From the NCBI GenBank assembly GCA_910584195.1, contig CAJTYV010000010.1:1-64000 (forward strand): DNA of 64,000 nucleotides, in the 5' to 3' direction. This DNA comes from an uncultured Ruminococcus sp. (GTDB taxonomy: Bacteria > Bacillota > Clostridia > Oscillospirales > Ruminococcaceae). Each line of letters opens with the position of its first letter. Positions within the stretch are counted from its first letter, which is position 1. Of this stretch, positions 42,586-50,835 are shown piece by piece. The position numbers and the translations under genes are program-made. Under the pieces are notes generated by a model. The model did not search any database and was not told the origin of the DNA. It saw nothing but the letters and a program-made list of their open reading frames with translations.

Positions 42586-43367
42586 TGGCTTACACCTCTG
42601 AGTTCGGCTAATTTGGCTGACTTATCTTCCGCGCGCATAAGAGCTTCACCAATGAGAACGGCGTCTGCGCCTGCTTTGCGGAGAAGTGCGATGTCCTCAG
42701 CCGTTTTAACTCCGCTTTCCGAAACGAACAGCACATCATGCGGAACAAGTTCGCGGAGACGGCGGCTGTTTTCAGTATCAACGGAAAAATCGGTAAGATC
42801 GCGGTTGTTTACGCCGATAATTCTTGCACCGCAGTTCAAAGCAGTTTTCACCTCGGTATCGTTGTGCGCCTCGACAAGAGCGGACAGTCCTAAGCTGTCG
42901 CATACTTTTATATAGGATTTGATTTGTTCGGCAGACAGGATAGAGCAGATCAGCAGTACTGCTTCCGCGCCGAGCAGCTTAGCTTCATAGATCATGTATT
43001 CGTCCACGGTGAAGTCCTTGCGTATGCAGGGAAGACTGACGTTTTCGGCTATTTGACGGAGGTATTCGTCTTTTCCGAGAAACCATTTCGGCTCAGTAAG
43101 AACGGAAATGCAGTCTGCGCCTGCTGATTCGTAGTCTTTCGCTATTTTGAGATACGGGAACTCCTCCGCGATTATCCCTTTTGACGGTGAAGCCTTTTTG
43201 CACTCGCAAATGAACGAAATATCAGGCTTTTTAAGGGCGTTCTCAAAAGCGAACGAACCTTTGGGCGCAGAAAGAGCCGCTGTCTTTACGTCCTCATACG
43301 GGAATGTCTTTTTTGCCGTTTCTACGCGTATTTTAGCGTGAGCGGCAAGCTTTTCGAGTATAGTCAT
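42582..43367 (-). CDS. trpC: Indole-3-glycerol phosphate synthase
   Basis: 261 residues. Motifs: FICECKKASPSKGIIAEEFP (substrate Lys), CISVLTEPKWFLGKDEYL, PCIRKDFTVDEYMIYEAKLL with the catalytic Lys/Asp, LVEAHNDTEV, IIGVNNRDL, and SESGVKTAEDIALLRKAG. Complete. Overlaps trpF by four bases. Confidence 0.97.
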   Translation of the reverse strand: MTILEKLAAHAKIRVETAKKTFPYEDVKTAALSAPKGSFAFENALKKPDISFICECKKASPSKGIIAEEFPYLKIAKDYESAGADCISVLTEPKWFLGKDEYLRQIAENVSLPCIRKDFTVDEYMIYEAKLLGAEAVLLICSILSAEQIKSYIKVCDSLGLSALVEAHNDTEVKTALNCGARIIGVNNRDLTDFSVDTENSRRLRELVPHDVLFVSESGVKTAEDIALLRKAGADAVLIGEALMRAEDKSAKLAELRGVSQ

Positions 43368-43375
43368 TCGGCACC

Positions 43376-44395
43376 TCAGCTATTGGAAATTTCTATGACT
43401 TTATTGAGCGTTTCAAGGGCTTTTCCGCTGTCGATAAGTTCTGCGGCAAGATTCACGCCGTCTTTCATAGAGGACGCTTTTCCGCCTGTATAAATAGCTG
43501 CTCCGGCATTGAGGAGTATAGTGTTTCTCTTGTGACCTTTTATTTCACCCGAGAGAATACCTCTTGTGATAGCGGCGTTTTCCTCGGGAGTACCGCCGAG
43601 AAGGTCGTTTTGGGAACAGCGTTCAAATCCGAACTGTTCGGGCGTAATTTCGTAATTTTTCATCCAGCCGTCCTTGTATTCACATATGAGCGTAGGAGCG
43701 GAAAGTGAAATTTCGTCAAGTTTATCCTTCCCGTAGACAACCATGCCGCTTTGAGAACCCAGCTTCATAAGTACTTGAGCAACGGGAACAATGAGCGACT
43801 GATCGTAAACACCAAGGATATGATGTTTTGGAGACGCGGGGTTGGTAAGCGGACCGAGAATATTAAAAACAGTCCTGATGCCGAGTTCTTTGCGGATAGA
43901 GCCTACATATTTCATAGAGGAGTGGTATTTCTGAGCAAAGAAGAAGCAGAATCCTGCTTCGTTGAGGAGTTCTCGGCATTTTTCGGGTTCAAGGTTTATA
44001 TTCATTCCGAGAGCTTCAAGGCAGTCGGCAGTACCTGAAAGAGAGGAAGCCGCACGGTTTCCGTGTTTAGCAACAAGTATGCCCGAAGATGCTATAACCA
44101 TTGCGGAAGTTGTTGAGATATTGAAGCTGTGAGCGTTATCACCGCCTGTTCCGACAATTTCGAGCAGATCCATATCGTTTTCAAATTTAGCCGCCGCATC
44201 GCGCATGGCTGCCGCGCATCCTGTTATTTCGTCTATCGTTTCCGATTTGGTACTTTTTGTTGACAACGCTGCGAGAAAAGCCGCGTTTTGAGTTGGTGTG
44301 GACTGACCTGACATAATTTCGGAAATTACGGCATATGCTTCATCATATGTCAGATCTTGTTTGTCAACGATTTTGACTATTGCTTCTTTTATCAT
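43376..44395 (-). CDS. trpD: Anthranilate phosphoribosyltransferase
   Basis: 339 residues. Phosphoribosyl-diphosphate-binding motif EIVGTGGDNAHSFNISTTSA, the KHGNRAASS loop, and the anthranilate contact KYHSSMKYVGSIRKELGIRT. LGPLTNPA and VVYGKDKLDEIS follow in the usual order. Encoded separately from trpG. TrpD and trpC are 8 bases apart. Confidence 0.97.
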   Translation of the reverse strand: MIKEAIVKIVDKQDLTYDEAYAVISEIMSGQSTPTQNAAFLAALSTKSTKSETIDEITGCAAAMRDAAAKFENDMDLLEIVGTGGDNAHSFNISTTSAMVIASSGILVAKHGNRAASSLSGTADCLEALGMNINLEPEKCRELLNEAGFCFFFAQKYHSSMKYVGSIRKELGIRTVFNILGPLTNPASPKHHILGVYDQSLIVPVAQVLMKLGSQSGMVVYGKDKLDEISLSAPTLICEYKDGWMKNYEITPEQFGFERCSQNDLLGGTPEENAAITRGILSGEIKGHKRNTILLNAGAAIYTGGKASSMKDGVNLAAELIDSGKALETLNKVIEISNS

Positions 44396-44412
44396 AATGA
44401 ATACCTCCTGAA

Positions 44413-44979
44413 TTACAGTTTAATAAAGTTTTCGAGCATTGTTTTTCCGTTTGGAGTCATAATAGACTCGGGGTGGAACTGTACGCCGAAAATGTTGTAA
44501 TCCCTGTGCTGAACTGCCATTATTTCGCCGTCGTCCGCCAATGCTGTAACTTTAAGACAGTCTGGGAGAGTTTCAGGGTCGGCAGCAAGCGAGTGATAGC
44601 GCGCAACAGGCGAATTTTCGGGAATATCCTTAAAAAGCTGACAAGAGCCTGCGAAGCTCACGACCGACTGTTTGCCGTGCATAAGAGTTTTCGCATAAGT
44701 GATTTTCGCACCGTAAGCGGCGCAGATCGCCTGATGACCGAGACAAACGCCGAGGGTAGGTATTTTTTTGCAGATAGTTTTTGCGGCTTCAATTATAATG
44801 CCGGCGTCCTCAGGTCTGCCCGGACCGGGAGAAATTATGATCTTGTCGGGAGCGAGCGTTTCGATCTCGGATACGGTCATTTCGTCGTTTCTTATAACTT
44901 TAATATCCGGCTCAATCTCGCCTACAAGCTGAAAAAGATTGTATGAAAAGCTGTCGTAGTTATCTATCAAAAGTATCAT
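44413..44979 (-). CDS. trpG: Anthranilate synthase glutaminase subunit (TrpG/PabA type)
   Basis: 188 residues, class I glutamine amidotransferase. It starts ILLIDNYDSFSYNLFQ, with the oxyanion segment ISPGPGRPEDAG, the nucleophile Cys79 in GVCLGHQA, and His169/Glu171 in QFHPESI. It supplies ammonia to TrpE and in some bacteria also to PabB. ATGA overlap with trpE. Confidence 0.96.
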   Translation of the reverse strand: MILLIDNYDSFSYNLFQLVGEIEPDIKVIRNDEMTVSEIETLAPDKIIISPGPGRPEDAGIIIEAAKTICKKIPTLGVCLGHQAICAAYGAKITYAKTLMHGKQSVVSFAGSCQLFKDIPENSPVARYHSLAADPETLPDCLKVTALADDGEIMAVQHRDYNIFGVQFHPESIMTPNGKTMLENFIKL

Positions 44980-46442
44980 AAATCTGCCTCCTCAGCCATT
45001 TTCAGTGCATTGACGACAGCAGCAGCTTTATTGATGCACTCTTGATATTCGTTTTCGGGAACAGAATCTGCAACGATACCTGCGCCGCTTCTGACAAAGA
45101 CCTTGCCGTTTTTCTTATAGGCTATGCGAATGGCGATACAGGTATCAAGGTTGCCTGTGAAATCAATGTATCCTACAGCTCCTCCGTATATGCCGCGCTT
45201 GTTGTTTTCAAGCTCTGCGATTATTTGGCAGGCGCGAATCTTGGGTGCGCCGGAGAGAGTACCTGCCGGAAGTACTGCGCTTACTGCATCGAGACCATCA
45301 AATTCATCGCGTATTTCACCTGAAACGGTCGAGCCGATATGCATAACATGAGAATAGCGTTCGATGCTGTGAAGCTTTTCCACTTTGACAGAGCCGAAAC
45401 GGCTTATTTTTCCGAGGTCGTTTCTGCCAAGATCAACCAGCATATTGTGCTCGGAAAGCTCTTTTTCATCTTTTAGCAGACTTTCTTCAAGCTGCTTATC
45501 CTCGGCATCTGTTTTTCCTCTCGGTCTTGTTCCGGCAAGAGGAAAAGTGTGGAGCACGCCGTTTTCGAGTTTAACGAGAGTTTCAGGGGAAGCGCCGGCT
45601 ATTTCAACATCAGTGCCTGAGAAATAGAACATATAAGGCGACGGATTTATAGTTCTGAGAATTCGGTAGGTGTTGAGTAGACTTCCCTCGAAGCCTGCGC
45701 TAAGACGGTTGGAGAGAACTATCTGGAAAATATCGCCCTCATAAATGTGATGTTTGGCTGTATTAACCATATTACAGAATTCTTCCTTATTAAAAAGAGG
45801 AGTAACTTCTGTGGTCAGGTGACCTGCCGGTTCGTGACGGCGTTCACCCCGGCGCAGGAGAGCGGCAAGCTGTTCGAGTTCCATTTTAGCTTTATTATAG
45901 CCGGATTCGGGGTCCTCGAGAGACATGTTCGCAATAAGTATTATCTTTTGACGGAAATTGTCGAAAGCTATAACCTTATCGAAAAGCATCAAATCAACGT
46001 CTTTGAATTGTTCAGTATCCTCGGTGTCGAGACGGAGAGATTTTTCGGTGTAGGCAAGAAAATCATAAGAAAAATAACCGACAAGTCCTCCCGTAAAGGA
46101 CGGCAGATAGTCAAATCTGGGACTTTTGTAATTTGAAAGGAGCTGACGTATCTGCTCGCTCGGGTCATCGGAGGTGACGGTCATACCTCCCGTAGTAAGC
46201 CGATTACCGACAGCCGAAATTTGCATCTTTGGATCGAAGCCGAGAAAAGTGTAGCGTCCCCATTTTTCTTTTTCAGCGACTGATTCGAGCATGTAGCAAT
46301 GTGTTGAAATATTTTTCAAAGTCATAAGAGCTTCGATGGGTGTACAGACATCTGAAAGAATCTCGCAGCTCACAGGGACAATATCATATTTTCCGCTGTC
46401 TGCGATTTCTTTAATTGTTTGAAAGTCAGGCATAAAATTCAT
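44976..46442 (-). CDS. trpE: Anthranilate synthase component I
   Basis: 488 residues from ATG 46442, which has GGAGGTG upstream and lies after the leader terminator; an in-frame extension to 46496 would run through that terminator and is rejected. C-terminal chorismate-binding domain motifs are GDIFQIVLSNRLSAGF, PSPYMFYFSG, GASPETLVKLENG, FPLAGTRPRGKT, SGAPKIRACQIIAELE and GAVGYIDFTGN. The N-terminal region contains CTPIEALMTLKN and HCYMLESVAE (LLES-type element for tryptophan feedback inhibition). First gene of trpEGDCFBA, controlled by the T-box upstream. Confidence 0.96.
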   Translation of the reverse strand: MNFMPDFQTIKEIADSGKYDIVPVSCEILSDVCTPIEALMTLKNISTHCYMLESVAEKEKWGRYTFLGFDPKMQISAVGNRLTTGGMTVTSDDPSEQIRQLLSNYKSPRFDYLPSFTGGLVGYFSYDFLAYTEKSLRLDTEDTEQFKDVDLMLFDKVIAFDNFRQKIILIANMSLEDPESGYNKAKMELEQLAALLRRGERRHEPAGHLTTEVTPLFNKEEFCNMVNTAKHHIYEGDIFQIVLSNRLSAGFEGSLLNTYRILRTINPSPYMFYFSGTDVEIAGASPETLVKLENGVLHTFPLAGTRPRGKTDAEDKQLEESLLKDEKELSEHNMLVDLGRNDLGKISRFGSVKVEKLHSIERYSHVMHIGSTVSGEIRDEFDGLDAVSAVLPAGTLSGAPKIRACQIIAELENNKRGIYGGAVGYIDFTGNLDTCIAIRIAYKKNGKVFVRSGAGIVADSVPENEYQECINKAAAVVNALKMAEEADL

Positions 46443-46463
46443 AATAACACCTCCGACAGAAAT

Positions 46464-46499
46464 AAAAAAATCCTTGGCAGAACAAAAATCTGCCAAGGA
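46464..46499 (-). terminator. Leader terminator of the trp operon
   Basis: On the minus strand TCCTTGGCAGA / TCTGCCAAGGA, an 11-base stem, followed by T7. It lies between the T-box sequence and the trpE ribosome site, as expected for a T-box-controlled attenuator. Confidence 0.93.
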
Positions 46500-46735
46500 C
46501 GAATAAACTTATCCGCGGTACCACCTTGATTCATGGGAAACCCATGCGCTTGCAGGATACTGACATATCCCCGGTGTTTAACGCACACCTCACGTTACGG
46601 AATACTCCGGGAAAAACCCGTTTGACCGTACCCTCAGCGGTCCATTTGCTAATCTGTGTTTTGCCCGATTCTCAGCATCGCAGGCTCTCTGTGAAAGCAT
46701 GATAAGCTTTATCTCCGCTTCAACGGTTTATAAAA
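46500..46735 (-). promoter_or_regulatory. T-box leader (tryptophan) of the trp operon
   Basis: The conserved T-box sequence AAGGTGGTACCGCGG is at 46527-46513 on the minus strand, 14 bases before the terminator. The long upstream Stem I region carries a likely specifier codon UGG (46644-46642, in CAAATGGACC), matching tRNA-Trp. Uncharged tRNA-Trp would pair there and stabilise the antiterminator, turning on trpEGDCFBA. Confidence 0.9.
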
Positions 46736-46737
46736 TT

Positions 46738-46766
46738 ATTATATCACGGTTTACGAGGTTTGTCAA
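46738..46766 (-). promoter_or_regulatory. Promoter of the trp operon
   Basis: On the minus strand TTGACA (46766-46761) and TATAAT (46743-46738) with a 17-base spacer. Confidence 0.88.
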
Positions 46767-46905
46767 TAGATTGTATAAAAATAAAATATTTAATTTTTGC
46801 AGGCGCTGAATAAACAAATTGAAGCAACTTGACTTTATGATTGTAATATATGTAAAATAATAATATATTTACTTGTAAGTTTTTAACAAAAATTATTTGT
46901 TACTA

Positions 46906-46934
46906 TTGACAATTACGTTAAATAGTGCTATAAT
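46906..46934 (+). promoter_or_regulatory. Distal promoter of the pilus operon
   Basis: TTGACA at 46906-46911 and TATAAT at 46929-46934 with a 17-base spacer. A long hairpin (AAGAATATA at 46947-46955 with TATATTCTT at 46991-46999, inner GGAC/GTCC) follows at once. A 33-codon ORF (46941-47042) lies in this leader but has no ribosome site. Confidence 0.75.
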
Positions 46935-47100
46935 AAGCATATGAGAAAGAATATAGGGATTTTAGGACAATATATACGTCCTTGCAATCTTATATTCTTA
47001 AAAAGTCCGGACGACTTACAATATAATCGTCAATATGTATAAGAGTTGCATATAAAAATTGTGATTATTAATAATATTTTGTGAAAATTCTTCAAAAGTC

Positions 47101-47129
47101 TTGACACAATAAGTTGAAGGAGGTATAAT
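47101..47129 (+). promoter_or_regulatory. Proximal promoter of the pilus operon
   Basis: TTGACA at 47101-47106 and TATAAT at 47124-47129 with a 17-base spacer, 50 bases ahead of the first gene. Confidence 0.85.
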
Positions 47130-47178
47130 AATATTGTAATTTATTAACGAATACGATCACGTTTTGAAAGGAGCAGAA

Positions 47179-47472
47179 ATGACTGACAAGGAACTTCGGA
47201 AGCTTAAACGAGCCGAACTGTTGGAAATACTGTTTTATCTCAGAAAGGAGCTTGACGAACTGAAAGCCGAAAACGCTGCCCTGACCGAAAGAATCGACGA
47301 GCTTACAAAGACGTCTCAGAGGGCTGAATTTTCTTTTTCGGAAGAAAGCCGTGAAGAACTTTTGAAAAGTATCCGAAGCATTGTGGAGGATTGTCTCGGG
47401 GGAAACGCTCCGCCGGGCAGCAAAAAATCCATAAGGGCAAGTCAGGAAAGTGACTGTTATGGAAGATTTTAA
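47179..47472 (+). CDS. Small coiled-coil protein leading the pilus operon
   Basis: 97 residues from ATG 47179 (AAAGGAG 6-7 bases upstream; the in-frame TTG at 47164 is rejected). Heptad-rich Leu/Glu/Lys segments (residues about 4-50: LRKLKRAELLEILFYLRKEL, then LKAENAALTERIDEL) predict a coiled coil. A second helix near 60-75 leads to a polar tail. No membrane segment or known domain. Its end overlaps the signal peptidase gene by 14 bases, so they are co-translated; a scaffold or adaptor role for pilus secretion is only a guess. Confidence 0.7.
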   Translation: MTDKELRKLKRAELLEILFYLRKELDELKAENAALTERIDELTKTSQRAEFSFSEESREELLKSIRSIVEDCLGGNAPPGSKKSIRASQESDCYGRF

Positions 47473-48055
47473 GAGAGATCTGCCGACAGCCGACCAGCTG
47501 TATGCCGAAACAGAACGTATTCGTTACAGGAAAAGCTACATTAAAATGCTGTACAGCACGATTTCCTCACTTATCGTGGTTGCGGCGGTAGCGGTTTTGA
47601 TATCTATGCTTTTTCTTCCCGTTTTCAGGGTTACAGGTTCGAGTATGACTCCGACTATGAATAATGATGATTTACTTATCTGTAATAAATGGGCGGATTT
47701 TGAAAGCGGCGATATTGTTGCTTTTTATTTTAACAACAAGGTTCTCCTTAAAAGAGTTATAGGCACGGCGGGGGATGTTGTTGATATTAGTGAGGACGGT
47801 ACGGTATTCGTTAACGGAAAAGCTCTTGACGAGCCGTATTTAAGCGAGAAAGCATTCGGTGAATGCGACATAGATCTGCCCTATCAGGTACCCGATAACA
47901 GAATATTCGTTATGGGCGACCATCGTTCGGTTTCGGTGGACAGCCGATCAAGTTCGGTCGGCTGTATTGCCAGTGAATATATTATAGGAAAGGTTATCTT
48001 CCGTTTATGGCCGTGGGAGGTTATCGGACCTGTTCACGGTGTCTCGGCAGAGTAG
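47459..48055 (+). CDS. lepB: Signal peptidase I
   Basis: 198 residues from ATG 47459. One membrane segment (about 33-55) precedes the catalytic domain. Nucleophile Ser62 is in VTGSSMTPTM, general base Lys98 in LLKRVIGTAGD, and the C-terminal box MGDHRSVSVDSRS is present. It removes signal peptides on the outer face of the membrane. Position in front of the pilin gene suggests a dedicated pilin peptidase, as in many Gram-positive pilus islands. Confidence 0.94.
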   Translation: MEDFKRDLPTADQLYAETERIRYRKSYIKMLYSTISSLIVVAAVAVLISMLFLPVFRVTGSSMTPTMNNDDLLICNKWADFESGDIVAFYFNNKVLLKRVIGTAGDVVDISEDGTVFVNGKALDEPYLSEKAFGECDIDLPYQVPDNRIFVMGDHRSVSVDSRSSSVGCIASEYIIGKVIFRLWPWEVIGPVHGVSAE

Positions 48056-48097
48056 ATCGCGATAACTCATAAGTGTGTGAGGGAAATGGAGTTTTTT

Positions 48098-49837
48098 ATG
48101 AGAAATTTTAAGAAGTTCGCCGCTATGGCTTCGGCTGTTACGCTCGCGGCATGCGCTGTTGCTCCTGTTGCTATGAATTTTTCCGCTGTTGCTGCTGATA
48201 ATTATAGTATTACTATTTCAGATCATGGCTCTGTTTCAGCAAAGGCTCATAAATTCAATGCGTATCAGATTTTTACCGGTACATTGAATGATGCTGGAAG
48301 TGGATTTACAGGTGGAAGTGTTGAATGGGGTTCTGCAATTATAGATAACGGTGCTGCTTTAAAAGCTGCTCTTAAAGATGCGACTTTTAGTAATGAAGCA
48401 GCCGAAACTGCAATGAATTCTTTAAATGATGAATCTACCGCGTATGATGTTGCGCTTGCCCTTGAAAAAATCACATCAGCTGATGATAGTGCTATACTTG
48501 CAACAGTTATCAATAAAGTAATAACTGATGGAACTGATGTTGCCGCTTCATATGCTGGTTCTGGAGACACTGCAACGATAGAATTGATTGCAGCAGGTTA
48601 TTATTTTGTAAAGGATGTAACAGAGTTAACTTCACCCGGTAATGATGCCCTTTCTAAGTTCATAATTCGTGTTCTTGGTACGGAAATAGTTGAAATTAAA
48701 ACTGATGCTCCAAGCCTTGAGAAAAAGATTTGGCACAATGATACAACAGCAGCTCCAACTATTAGTGCCAGTGCTCCTACAGGAGATTGGGGTGACGTTG
48801 GAGATAACCAGATTGGTGATACTGTTTACTATTATATAGAAACTACAGTTCCTGATATGTCTGCATACGACACATATAAATACATAATTCGTGATGTTAT
48901 GTCATCGGGACTAACACTTAATGACGTTACTCACATATATTATGTTCCAGCAAGTGGTACTGCTGTAGAATTAACAAATACAGACGGCATTACAATTAAT
49001 AAGAAAGATGATGCAAATACAGAATCAGTAACAGAAACGTTCTACGTTGATTTTGGTGATTTGAAGTCGATTTTGAGTGATAAAAATATTATTCCGGAAA
49101 CAGGAGATAAGATTTACACTTATTATAATGCTACTCTTAACGAGAACGCATTAGTTTCTAATTCTACAAATGACGAGCAGAATAATCCCAATGAAGCATG
49201 GCTTACTTATTCAAACAATCCGAATCAGAGTGGCAGTGGAAACAACGAAACTGGAGATACTGTTCATGATACGGTATATGACTGGACGTATACTTTCGAA
49301 GCTTCAAAGGTTGATGAAAAAGGTGATCCGCTTGGAGGCGCTAAATTTAGCTTGAAATCAGGAGATACTGTAATTAATTTAATAGAAATTACTGACGCAT
49401 CTGATCTGAAAGTTAATGGTATAGAAGCACTTGCATCAGACACAAGATATTACAGACCGGCTAAAGAAGATGAAACTGGTGGAAAGTTAATTGAAACCAC
49501 AAGTGACAAAAATAAATTTATGTTTGTTGGTCTTGATGATACAAAGACATATACATTGACAGAAACAGAAGCTCCGACTAATTATACAAAGGGTGAACCT
49601 GTAAGCTTAGTAATAAGTGATACTTATAACCCCAACGGTGATTCAGTTACTGCAATCACTCGTAAAGTTGGTAGTCAAGAAGCAGATAGTGCTACTATTA
49701 TAAACCGAAAAGGTACATCACTCCCCGGTACCGGTGGTATCGGTACAACTATCTTCTACATAGGCGGCGGAGCAATGGTAGCTGTTGCGGGCGTATTCCT
49801 CATCACAAAGAAGAGAATGGGCAAAAAAGAAAATTAA
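48098..49837 (+). CDS. Major pilin-like surface protein, LPGTG-anchored
   Basis: 579 residues from ATG 48098. Signal peptide about 1-33. Residue block KFNAYQIFTGTL opens a SpaA/FimA-type N-domain. A middle isopeptide-type domain begins near PSLEKKIWHND. A Cna-B/prealbumin-like domain (FEASKVDEKGDPLGGAKFSL) carries the E-box YTLTETEAPTNY. Sorting signal LPGTG at 542-546 is followed by a hydrophobic helix and KKRMGKK. No obvious VYPK pilin motif was found in the N-domain. The two ends of the gene have about 55% GC by hand count (rows 48121 and 49741) but the interior falls to 32-38% (rows 48361 and 48841), so the middle may have been exchanged by recombination. Confidence 0.9.
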   Translation: MRNFKKFAAMASAVTLAACAVAPVAMNFSAVAADNYSITISDHGSVSAKAHKFNAYQIFTGTLNDAGSGFTGGSVEWGSAIIDNGAALKAALKDATFSNEAAETAMNSLNDESTAYDVALALEKITSADDSAILATVINKVITDGTDVAASYAGSGDTATIELIAAGYYFVKDVTELTSPGNDALSKFIIRVLGTEIVEIKTDAPSLEKKIWHNDTTAAPTISASAPTGDWGDVGDNQIGDTVYYYIETTVPDMSAYDTYKYIIRDVMSSGLTLNDVTHIYYVPASGTAVELTNTDGITINKKDDANTESVTETFYVDFGDLKSILSDKNIIPETGDKIYTYYNATLNENALVSNSTNDEQNNPNEAWLTYSNNPNQSGSGNNETGDTVHDTVYDWTYTFEASKVDEKGDPLGGAKFSLKSGDTVINLIEITDASDLKVNGIEALASDTRYYRPAKEDETGGKLIETTSDKNKFMFVGLDDTKTYTLTETEAPTNYTKGEPVSLVISDTYNPNGDSVTAITRKVGSQEADSATIINRKGTSLPGTGGIGTTIFYIGGGAMVAVAGVFLITKKRMGKKEN

Positions 49838-49840
49838 GCT

Positions 49841-49888
49841 CCATTTAGCAATATTGCTAAATGGTCAAATTTGAAAACAAATTTGACC
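49841..49888. promoter_or_regulatory. Two tandem hairpins between pilin and sortase genes
   Basis: A perfect 24-base palindrome (CCATTTAGCAAT / ATTGCTAAATGG) directly abuts a second hairpin GGTCAAATTTG-aaaa-CAAATTTGACC, sharing two G. No T-run follows. A third stem CTGCCGCC / GGCGGCAG at about 49915-49939 precedes the sortase ribosome site. They may stabilise the pilin mRNA and reduce sortase expression. Confidence 0.7.
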
Positions 49889-49957
49889 CATCGCAAATCT
49901 GTTAACACCTAAATCTGCCGCCGGAGCGATTCGGCGGCAGGCGTTAGGGAGGAACTC

Positions 49958-50833
49958 ATGAGTAAAAAGAAAAAAGGAATATTTTCAACGATTTTTCTTC
50001 TGTTGATGTTACTGGTGGGTCTCTCCGTGATGCTTTACCCTACAATAAGCGATTGGTGGAATTCAAAGGTACAGACCCGTGCGGTCGCAAATTATGAAGA
50101 GACCGTAAAAAATATGAAGCCGGAGGACTACAGCCGATATTTCGCAGAAGCCGAGGAATATAACAGGCAGCTTTTAAGGTTGGCTGCCCCTTTTTCAAGC
50201 TATGATGAAATAGAGGGGTACGAAGATGTGCTGAATGTCTCGGATACGGGTATAATCGGTTATATAACGATTCCCTGCATAAAAGTTGAACTGCCTGTAT
50301 ATCACGGCACAAGTCCCGAAGTGCTTAATATAGCGGCAGGACATCTGCAAGGCTCGTCTTTGCCGATAGGCGGAACTAACAGCCATGCAGTCATATCGGC
50401 GCACAGAGGTCTGCCATCGGCAAGACTTTTCACCGACCTTGACCAGCTTGATAAGGGCGACCTTTTTACAATAACCGTTCTCGACCGCGTTTTCACCTAC
50501 GAGGTGGAGGAGATACTTATAGTAGAGCCTGAGGAAACAGATAAGCTTTCTGTAATACCGAACGGCGATTATGTAACGCTTATGACTTGTACACCGTACG
50601 GAATAAATACTCACAGAATGCTTATTCGTTCGCATCGTACGGAGAATGTTGAAAAGCATGAGGTGCGGATTTTTGCTGATATGGTGAAAGTTGATCCTAT
50701 GCTTGTAATACCGTTTATAGCTGCGCCGCTTTTTGTTATTCTGATGTGCGTATGGATATTCGGTGGCAGGCGGATTCGTAAAAAACCGAGAGAAATTGCC
50801 GAATGCCTTGTTAATGAGAGAAAGGGTGATTAA
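49958..50833 (+). CDS. Class C sortase (pilin polymerase)
   Basis: 291 residues with an N-terminal membrane anchor (about 9-28) and a second hydrophobic segment near the C-terminus (about 246-270), as in class C enzymes. Catalytic His149 in ISAHRG, Cys211 in TLMTCTPYG and Arg220 in NTHR. Class C sortases join pilin subunits covalently through the LPXTG Thr and a pilin Lys. The usual lid motif DP(W/F) was not seen in the region before the catalytic domain. GGGAGG precedes ATG 49958. Confidence 0.94.
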   Translation: MSKKKKGIFSTIFLLLMLLVGLSVMLYPTISDWWNSKVQTRAVANYEETVKNMKPEDYSRYFAEAEEYNRQLLRLAAPFSSYDEIEGYEDVLNVSDTGIIGYITIPCIKVELPVYHGTSPEVLNIAAGHLQGSSLPIGGTNSHAVISAHRGLPSARLFTDLDQLDKGDLFTITVLDRVFTYEVEEILIVEPEETDKLSVIPNGDYVTLMTCTPYGINTHRMLIRSHRTENVEKHEVRIFADMVKVDPMLVIPFIAAPLFVILMCVWIFGGRRIRKKPREIAECLVNERKGD

Positions 50834-50835
50834 GA

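Noticed and set aside
44976..46496. Longer N-terminal extension of trpE
   Set aside because: It would read through the leader terminator and lacks a ribosome site; ATG 46442 with GGAGGTG is the start.
46941..47042. 33-codon ORF in the pilus leader as a gene
   Set aside because: No ribosome site, and it coincides with a long hairpin.
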